9,739 nt of DNA from Kiritimatiellia bacterium (GTDB lineage: Bacteria; Verrucomicrobiota; Kiritimatiellia; RFP12; UBA1067), in contig JAFXEA010000455.1 of NCBI GenBank assembly GCA_017521065.1, positions 1 to 9,739 of the forward strand, written 5' to 3'. Each line of letters starts with the position of its first letter. The first letter of the stretch is position 1. A program made the translations under genes and the position numbers. The notes beneath the pieces were generated by a model, which did no database searches, was not told the origin of the DNA, and saw nothing but the letters and a program-made list of their open reading frames with translations. Of this stretch, positions 5,348 to 9,739 are shown piece after piece.

Positions 5348-8056
5348 ATGTCTGGCGCATGTGTAAAATTTGATAAAGAGGCAAGGCACGGCCTTTTCGG
5401 CTTGCTAGCGGTATTGGTTGCCTTCACCGTTTACGGTGGAGGCAAGCCTGTATCGTTGAAGTGTGAATACCGCACGGATCCCATCGGTCTTGAAACTGTC
5501 CATCCGCGACTTTCATGGCAGTCTGGTGAAGGGCAGGTCGCATGGAGGATTCGGGCTGCATCCACGGAAGGCCGTCTTTTGTCTGGCGATGCGGATGTTT
5601 GGGATTCTGGTAAGATTTGCGGACGTGAAACATATGGCGTAGCCTATTCCGGCAAGGCAGCCAAGCCATCGCAACGCGTCTTTTGGCAGGTAAAGACCTG
5701 GACTTCCGAAAGGGAGAGCGATTGGAGCTGTCCTGCAAAATGGCAGTGGGGAATGCTCAGGAAGAGTTGGGACGCCAAATGGATCTCCTCCGGAAGCATG
5801 GTTCCAACCCCTTGCTTCGAGAAGCGTTTCACGGCTAAGGCCAAGCCTGTGAAGGCTGATCTGCATATCACCGGTCTGGGCTACTATGAGGCTTCCATGA
5901 ACGGGCGGCGCATCGGCATCAAGCTGCTCGATCCATCCCCGACGGACTACTGCAAGACGGTTCTGTATTCTACGTATCAGGTCGAGGACCAGATCAAGGA
6001 GGGTGAAAATACTCTTTCCGTTCTTGTCGGACATGGACTTTACTGTGTGCGGGCGCTGTCGCACTGGTGGTTTGAGAAGGCACCTTGGAAAGCTCCTCCT
6101 TGCATGATTGCACGCCTTGAACTCACCTATGCGGACGGTACGATGGAAACCGTTATCTCCGACGGTACATGGCGGCAGATGCCGAGTCCGATTGGATATG
6201 ACGACTTCCGTGAAGGTGAGGTTATCGGAGTTTGTGATGCCTCGCTCCCCGATTATCGTGCACGGGTCATACCTGCCGTAGAGGTGAAAGGTCCGTCAGG
6301 CCTTCTCGTCGCCGAGTCGCACCATGCGGCTGAAGCCGTTGAGGAGTTTCAGCCTGTTTCAATCCATTCATTTACGGGCAATGTGCAGGTTGTCGCATTT
6401 CCGAAAAACATCTCAGGTTGGGTGCGTCTTGCGATACGAGGTGCGCAGAAAGGGGATGTGGTTTCTGTGCGCTACGATGAGCGTGTCAACAAGGATTTAT
6501 CCCCGGTGGCGCCTTCTCCTGGAAACTTGAAGGATCTCCGCAAGCTTGCAGAAGGGCCGGACCGTCGCAGAATCGACTGCTATTTCGAAGGCTCCGCCTC
6601 CACAAACATCTGTACCGTCGATACCGGCTTCCAGACCGACCGCATAGTCTGTTCCGGTTCTGAGGTTGAGATGTACGAGCCTAAGTTCACCTACAACGGT
6701 TTTCAGTACGTGGTGATACGCGGGTTGCGCACCAAAATGCGCAAAGATGACATTGTTGCGAAATTCATCCATACTGCATTCCCGCGTCAAGCGTCATTCG
6801 AATGTTCCGATCCAGTGTTCAACAGTCTGATGGACATGGCGGATATTGCGTTCAGGTCCAACTATACGGACGGATTCCCTACGGATTGTCCGCATCGCGA
6901 AAAGAACGGATGGATGGGAGATGCGTCCTTTGCATGTGAACTCGCCCAGTATTGCTACGGGAACACAAGTGGATATGAAAAATGGCTGCGGGATATCTGT
7001 GATGCTCAGAACGAAAAGGGCGATCTTCCCGGGATTGTTCCGACCGCAGGTTGGGGATTCAAGTGGGGAAATGGTCCTGCATGGGATTCGGCATTGCCGG
7101 TGATCGCATGGAATCTCTACATATATCGTGGGGATCGACGTATTTTCGACGAGATATATCCTACGCTTGTGCGCTATCTGACCTACACTGCGACAAAAGC
7201 GACGGATGGCCTTGTCAAGCATGGTCTTGGAGATTGGGTGCCGGCTGACTCAAAGGCAATGCCTTCAACCCTTTTCACTTCGTCCTGCTATTATATGCAG
7301 GCGCAGGAGATCGCCGCGAAGATAGCCCGGCTCAAGGGATTCAAGGATGATGCAAAACGTTTCGCCGCCGGCGCAGCGGCAACGAAGGCGTCCATAAATG
7401 CCAAACTGATGAAATCGCCCGGCGTGTATGACAATGGCGGGCAGACCGCGCAGGGTATGGCGTTGTCGTACGGGGTCGTACCCGAAGAGCATCTTGCCGC
7501 CGCAAGGGCGCGGCTTGTTGCTGCTTTCGAAAATGCGGGCGGCAAAACCCAGATGGGGGTGCTTGGAATGAAGCACTCGCTTCGCGCTTTAAGCGATGCT
7601 GGCAGAAGTGATGTTGCATATGCCATGCTTGTCCATCCGGGCGAGCCTTCTCCTGCTGCCTGGTTGCGCAAGGGCGGCACGGCTCTATGGGAGGACTGGG
7701 AGGATGGCGCTTCCCGCAATCACATCATGTTCGGAGACTTTGCCTGCTGGGCGTATCAGCGTCTTGCGGGGATTCGTCTGCCGGATGGAGGTTCGGCGGC
7801 TACGCCCGATCCAGCAGTCTGTGCATTCCAGAAGTTCATAGTGGCACCTGAATTCATTCCGCAGCTTAGCTATGTGTCGGCAAGTGTCATGAGCATGTAC
7901 GGACGGATTTCCGTGGGTTGGAGAAGAGATGGGGAAAAGATCACAGTGAACGTTACGGTGCCGCCGAACGCGACTGCCGTGTTGCGTCTGCCGGGTTCTC
8001 CCGACAGAACGCTTTCTGCGGGTGAACATTCATCGACGGTAATCCTTCAAAAGTGA
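5348..8056 (+). CDS. Alpha-L-rhamnosidase, glycoside hydrolase family 78
   Basis: Inverting exo-glycosidase that removes terminal alpha-L-rhamnose. From the ATG at 5348 (902 residues) the order is: signal-like hydrophobic segment GLFGLLAVLVAFTVYGG (15-31); a beta-sandwich beginning VSLKCEYRTDPIGLE; the rhamnosidase N-domain (about 155-330); the concanavalin-like domain (about 355-460, ending YNGFQYVVIRGL); the (alpha/alpha)6 barrel from about 484; and a C-terminal beta domain (about 807-902). The barrel carries TDCPHREKNGWMGD (D513, E518) and ALWEDW with E782. These match the GH78 active-site signatures DCPxRxExxGWxGD and WExW, E782 being the probable general base. Length is normal for GH78. 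The start is uncertain. The ATG at 5276 overlaps the upstream stop as TGATG and would add 24 Arg-rich residues before the signal; 5348 gives a more normal n-region but only a weak AGGG nearby. Signal-peptide export is predicted, with no Tat motif. It is the third gene of the glycan operon. Confidence 0.92.
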   Translation: MSGACVKFDKEARHGLFGLLAVLVAFTVYGGGKPVSLKCEYRTDPIGLETVHPRLSWQSGEGQVAWRIRAASTEGRLLSGDADVWDSGKICGRETYGVAYSGKAAKPSQRVFWQVKTWTSERESDWSCPAKWQWGMLRKSWDAKWISSGSMVPTPCFEKRFTAKAKPVKADLHITGLGYYEASMNGRRIGIKLLDPSPTDYCKTVLYSTYQVEDQIKEGENTLSVLVGHGLYCVRALSHWWFEKAPWKAPPCMIARLELTYADGTMETVISDGTWRQMPSPIGYDDFREGEVIGVCDASLPDYRARVIPAVEVKGPSGLLVAESHHAAEAVEEFQPVSIHSFTGNVQVVAFPKNISGWVRLAIRGAQKGDVVSVRYDERVNKDLSPVAPSPGNLKDLRKLAEGPDRRRIDCYFEGSASTNICTVDTGFQTDRIVCSGSEVEMYEPKFTYNGFQYVVIRGLRTKMRKDDIVAKFIHTAFPRQASFECSDPVFNSLMDMADIAFRSNYTDGFPTDCPHREKNGWMGDASFACELAQYCYGNTSGYEKWLRDICDAQNEKGDLPGIVPTAGWGFKWGNGPAWDSALPVIAWNLYIYRGDRRIFDEIYPTLVRYLTYTATKATDGLVKHGLGDWVPADSKAMPSTLFTSSCYYMQAQEIAAKIARLKGFKDDAKRFAAGAAATKASINAKLMKSPGVYDNGGQTAQGMALSYGVVPEEHLAAARARLVAAFENAGGKTQMGVLGMKHSLRALSDAGRSDVAYAMLVHPGEPSPAAWLRKGGTALWEDWEDGASRNHIMFGDFACWAYQRLAGIRLPDGGSAATPDPAVCAFQKFIVAPEFIPQLSYVSASVMSMYGRISVGWRRDGEKITVNVTVPPNATAVLRLPGSPDRTLSAGEHSSTVILQK

Positions 8057-8118
8057 GATAGGCTCGATGTTTGGCTACCCAAACGTATGTGCGATTTGCG
8101 GTTGGGGCGGAAAAGTGA

Positions 8119-8124
8119 TATACT
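8119..8124 (+). promoter_or_regulatory. Predicted promoter of ilvC (-10 box)
   Basis: TATACT at 8119-8124 is preceded by TTGCGG at 8096-8101 with a 17-bp spacer. Transcription should begin near 8131, just before TTTTT (8133-8137), giving a leader of about 30 nt. The leader is too short for a classical branched-chain amino acid attenuator, and no leader peptide is visible. AAAGGAG at 8146-8152 is a strong Shine-Dalgarno, 10 nt before the ATG. Confidence 0.5.
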
Positions 8125-8162
8125 ATGCAACGTTTTTCAAAAAACAAAGGAGTTAGACTGAA

Positions 8163-9269
8163 ATGAAGATCAACTTTGGCGGCGTTACCGAAAACATCGT
8201 GACGCGCAAGGAGTTTCCGCTCAAGAAGGCCCAGAAGGTTCTCAAGGGCAAGACAATCGCCGTTCTTGGCTACGGCATTCAGGGGCCTGCGCAGGCGCTC
8301 AACATGCGGGACAACGGCATCAATGTGATCGTCGGTCAGCGTAAGAGCAAGGGTGCGAACTCCAGCTGGGGTCGTGCGCTCAAGGATGGCTGGGTGCCTG
8401 GCAAGACGCTCTTCTCCATTGAAGAGGCTGCCGAGAAGGGTGACATCGTGAGGCTTCTCACGTCCGACGGTTCCGTTGGCGAGGTGTGGAAGAAGATCGA
8501 GAAGTACATGACCCCTGGCAAGACGCTTTACCTCTCGCACGGTTTCGCCTATGAGTACCGCAAGATCACAGGCGTCAATCCTTCCAAGGATGTGGACGTG
8601 ATCATGGTTGCGCCCAAGGGATCGGGCACGAATGTTCGCCGCAACTTCCTCAACGGCGCCGGCATCAACTCCTCCTATGCCATCGCGCAGGACGCAACGG
8701 GCAAGGCTGAAGAGGTTACGCTCGCCATCGGCATCGCTGTCGACTCCGGCTATCTCTTCCCGACCACGTTCCATAATGAAGTTACGTCCGACCTCGTCGG
8801 TGAACGCGGCATTCTCATGGGCGCTCTCTGCGGCGTGATGGAGGCGCAGTACTACTGCCTCCGTGCGAACGGCCACAGCCCGTCCGAGGCGTTCAACGAA
8901 ACGTGCGAAGAGCTCACGCAGTCCCTTGCCCGCCTCGTTGAAGAGAAAGGTATGGACTGTATGTACTCCAACTGCTCGCAGTCCGCGCAGCACTGCGCTC
9001 TCAAGTGGCGTCCGTTCTTCCGCAAGGCCACGGAGCCCGTGTTCAAGAAGCTCTACGCTTCTACGAAGACGATGAAGGAGGCCCGCGAAGTCATCCGCGA
9101 CACCGGTCGCGCCGATTACAAGGAATTCATGGCCAAGAAGCTTCAGGACATGCACGACAGCGAAATGTGGAAGGCCGGAGAGGCCGTCCGTTCGCTCCGT
9201 CCGCACGAGAAGGCCAAGGCAAATGCCGCAACCGCTGCTGGCGTGAAGGGCCGCAAGGTCACAAAGTAA
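8163..9269 (+). CDS. ilvC: Ketol-acid reductoisomerase (NADP+), Ilv5/Bacteroidetes-like
   Basis: Second common step of valine, leucine and isoleucine synthesis: rearranges and reduces 2-acetolactate or 2-aceto-2-hydroxybutyrate to the dihydroxy-acid, using NADPH and Mg2+. The 368-residue protein has the Rossmann motif GYGIQG (36-41), GQRKSKG (58-64) following beta-2, SHGF (H126) and APKGSG (150-155). In the knotted helical domain the metal ligands are D210 and E214 (DLVGERG) and E246 and E250 (NETCEE). The D-to-E spacing of 36 residues matches short class I enzymes. Details such as RDNGINVIVGQRK, DGWVPGKTLF, GHSPSEAFNET and the ending MWKAGEAVRSLRP resemble yeast Ilv5 and Bacteroidetes enzymes rather than the E. 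coli long form. A tail of about 20 Lys/Ala-rich residues (349-368) follows the usual end. It has its own promoter and terminator, so it is monocistronic here; no ilvBN or leu genes are in view. Confidence 0.96.
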   Translation: MKINFGGVTENIVTRKEFPLKKAQKVLKGKTIAVLGYGIQGPAQALNMRDNGINVIVGQRKSKGANSSWGRALKDGWVPGKTLFSIEEAAEKGDIVRLLTSDGSVGEVWKKIEKYMTPGKTLYLSHGFAYEYRKITGVNPSKDVDVIMVAPKGSGTNVRRNFLNGAGINSSYAIAQDATGKAEEVTLAIGIAVDSGYLFPTTFHNEVTSDLVGERGILMGALCGVMEAQYYCLRANGHSPSEAFNETCEELTQSLARLVEEKGMDCMYSNCSQSAQHCALKWRPFFRKATEPVFKKLYASTKTMKEAREVIRDTGRADYKEFMAKKLQDMHDSEMWKAGEAVRSLRPHEKAKANAATAAGVKGRKVTK

Positions 9270-9288
9270 TCCGCTCTGCGGATAGATG

Positions 9289-9328
9289 AAAGCAAAAGGC
9301 CTCTTCCTGTGAAGAGGCCTTTTGCTTT
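9289..9328 (+). terminator. Strong intrinsic terminator after ilvC
   Basis: A perfect 18-bp stem (9289-9306 pairing with 9311-9328) closes on a CTGT tetraloop. The stem contains the GC-rich block GGCCTCTTC and is flanked by A-rich (AAAGCAAAA) and T-rich (TTTTGCTTT) arms, so it could stop transcription from either strand. Another short T-run (CCTTTTC) follows. It begins 19 nt after the ilvC stop. Confidence 0.92.
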
Positions 9329-9346
9329 GCCTTTTCTCGGTGAGAG

Positions 9347-9376
9347 CGCGGATTTTGCTGTCGCGGATTTTGCTTG
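9347..9376. repeat. 15-bp tandem duplication upstream of the last gene
   Basis: The 13-mer CGCGGATTTTGCT occurs at 9347-9359 and again at 9362-9374, a period of 15 bp. The second copy runs into the TTGAAA that may serve as part of a -35 element. It lies between the ilvC terminator and the promoter of the next gene. It could be a tandem operator or simply a replication-slippage duplication. Confidence 0.7.
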
Positions 9377-9391
9377 AAAAAAAAATGATTT

Positions 9392-9400
9392 TGGTATATT
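9392..9400 (+). promoter_or_regulatory. Predicted extended -10 promoter of the final gene
   Basis: TGGTATATT at 9392-9400 is an extended -10 element (TGn plus TATATT). The only -35-like hexamer, TTGAAA at 9374-9379, is 15 bp away, which is short, but extended -10 promoters need little -35 contact. Transcription would begin near 9407. AAGGAG at 9430-9435 is a strong Shine-Dalgarno 6 nt before the ATG at 9442. Confidence 0.5.
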
Positions 9401-9441
9401 TGCGACATTGGTTCTAACGATGAAAGGCAAAGGAGAGCGCT

Positions 9442-9739
9442 ATGCGTAAAACCATTGTATTTGCAGCGGCATCTGTGGTCGCGATTATTGCAACAGCGGA
9501 GGTTGTCTATACTTATGAAAATGATAGCAAGACATATGTCGCTACCGTGAAAACGGCGGAAACGTCGATTTCAGACGAGGCCATTGCCGTTCTGGACAGA
9601 AACGAGATAACCAATTTTGTCATACGTGGCGACAAACCCCTTGTTGTCGACAAGGGAAGCTCCTTTCCCGGGGACGTACGCCTTGAGAACAGCATTCGGC
9701 TTGCTGCAGACAATGCGTTGGGCATTGCGCCTGGGGTGA
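9442..9739 (+). CDS. Secreted protein of unknown function, 3' end beyond window
   Basis: An open frame of 99 codons, still open at the right edge. It begins MRKTIVFAAASVVAIIATAE, a typical signal peptide or membrane anchor with an R-K n-region and a hydrophobic core to about residue 19. The following segment (YENDSKTYVATVKTAETSIS, then VLDRNEITNFVIRGDKPLVV and LENSIRLAADNALGI) alternates polar and hydrophobic residues, as in beta-structured extracytoplasmic proteins such as repeat adhesins or autotransporter-like passengers, but no family motif is recognised. The start is supported by AAGGAG 6 nt upstream and an extended -10 promoter. It is separated from ilvC by a strong terminator, so it is a new transcription unit. 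Confidence 0.75.
   Translation, partial: MRKTIVFAAASVVAIIATAEVVYTYENDSKTYVATVKTAETSISDEAIAVLDRNEITNFVIRGDKPLVVDKGSSFPGDVRLENSIRLAADNALGIAPGV

Noticed and set aside
5338..5369. Internal promoter (TTGCAG ... TAAAAT) before the rhamnosidase
   Set aside because: Spacer is 20 bp and both boxes are poor; the tight gene spacing fits read-through from the upstream promoter better.
8067..8086. Small hairpin (GTTTGG / CCAAAC) after the rhamnosidase as a terminator
   Set aside because: Six-pair, mostly AT stem with no T-run after it; too weak to call. Transcription may read on into ilvC.
8125..8162. Attenuator or leader peptide for ilvC
   Set aside because: The predicted leader is only about 30 nt, with no codon run for Ile, Leu or Val and no competing hairpins.
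7953..9206. 417-codon minus-strand open frame opposite ilvC
   Set aside because: Lies wholly antisense to the well-conserved ilvC and the rhamnosidase end; its composition is what reading the complement of GC-rich codons gives, with no motif or ribosome site.

Overview
The window is GC-rich bacterial DNA with a gene set that suggests the PVC superphylum (Verrucomicrobiota / Lentisphaerota / Kiritimatiellota), probably a glycan-degrading gut or anaerobic lineage. Three things point there: a V-type ATPase operon in the chlamydial order E - DUF2764 - A; Tat-exported Gfo/Idh/MocA oxidoreductase and glycosidase-like proteins of a kind common in Planctomycetes and Kiritimatiellae; and a ketol-acid reductoisomerase of the Ilv5/Bacteroidetes type. 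The phylum call is inferred from remembered families, not from a search.

Layout. Positions 1-2472 (minus strand) hold the start of a V-type ATPase operon: subunit E (atpE), a DUF2764-like protein, and catalytic subunit A (atpA), which runs off the left edge. atpA carries a clear one-base frameshift just after the DSTSRWAQ motif; both halves are otherwise well conserved. Positions 2473-2713 are a divergent promoter region with a good sigma70-type promoter on each strand.

Positions 2714-8056 (plus strand) look like one transcription unit of three exported proteins. They are a Tat lipoprotein with a GH20-like catalytic motif, a Tat-exported Gfo/Idh/MocA oxidoreductase starting 1 nt after it, and a GH78 alpha-L-rhamnosidase. 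Together they suggest extracytoplasmic attack on a rhamnose-containing, possibly amino-sugar-containing, glycan.

Positions 8163-9269 hold ilvC (ketol-acid reductoisomerase, valine/isoleucine synthesis) with its own promoter, a strong Shine-Dalgarno and a near-ideal 18-bp terminator hairpin. From 9442 a secreted protein of unknown function begins and is cut by the right edge. Its promoter region contains a 15-bp tandem duplication.

No tRNA, rRNA, CRISPR array or insertion sequence was recognised. No wholly new system is evident. The most notable points are the atpA frameshift, T-tracts placed alike at the predicted start of three transcripts, the unclear N-terminus of the rhamnosidase, and the compact GH20-like lipoprotein.
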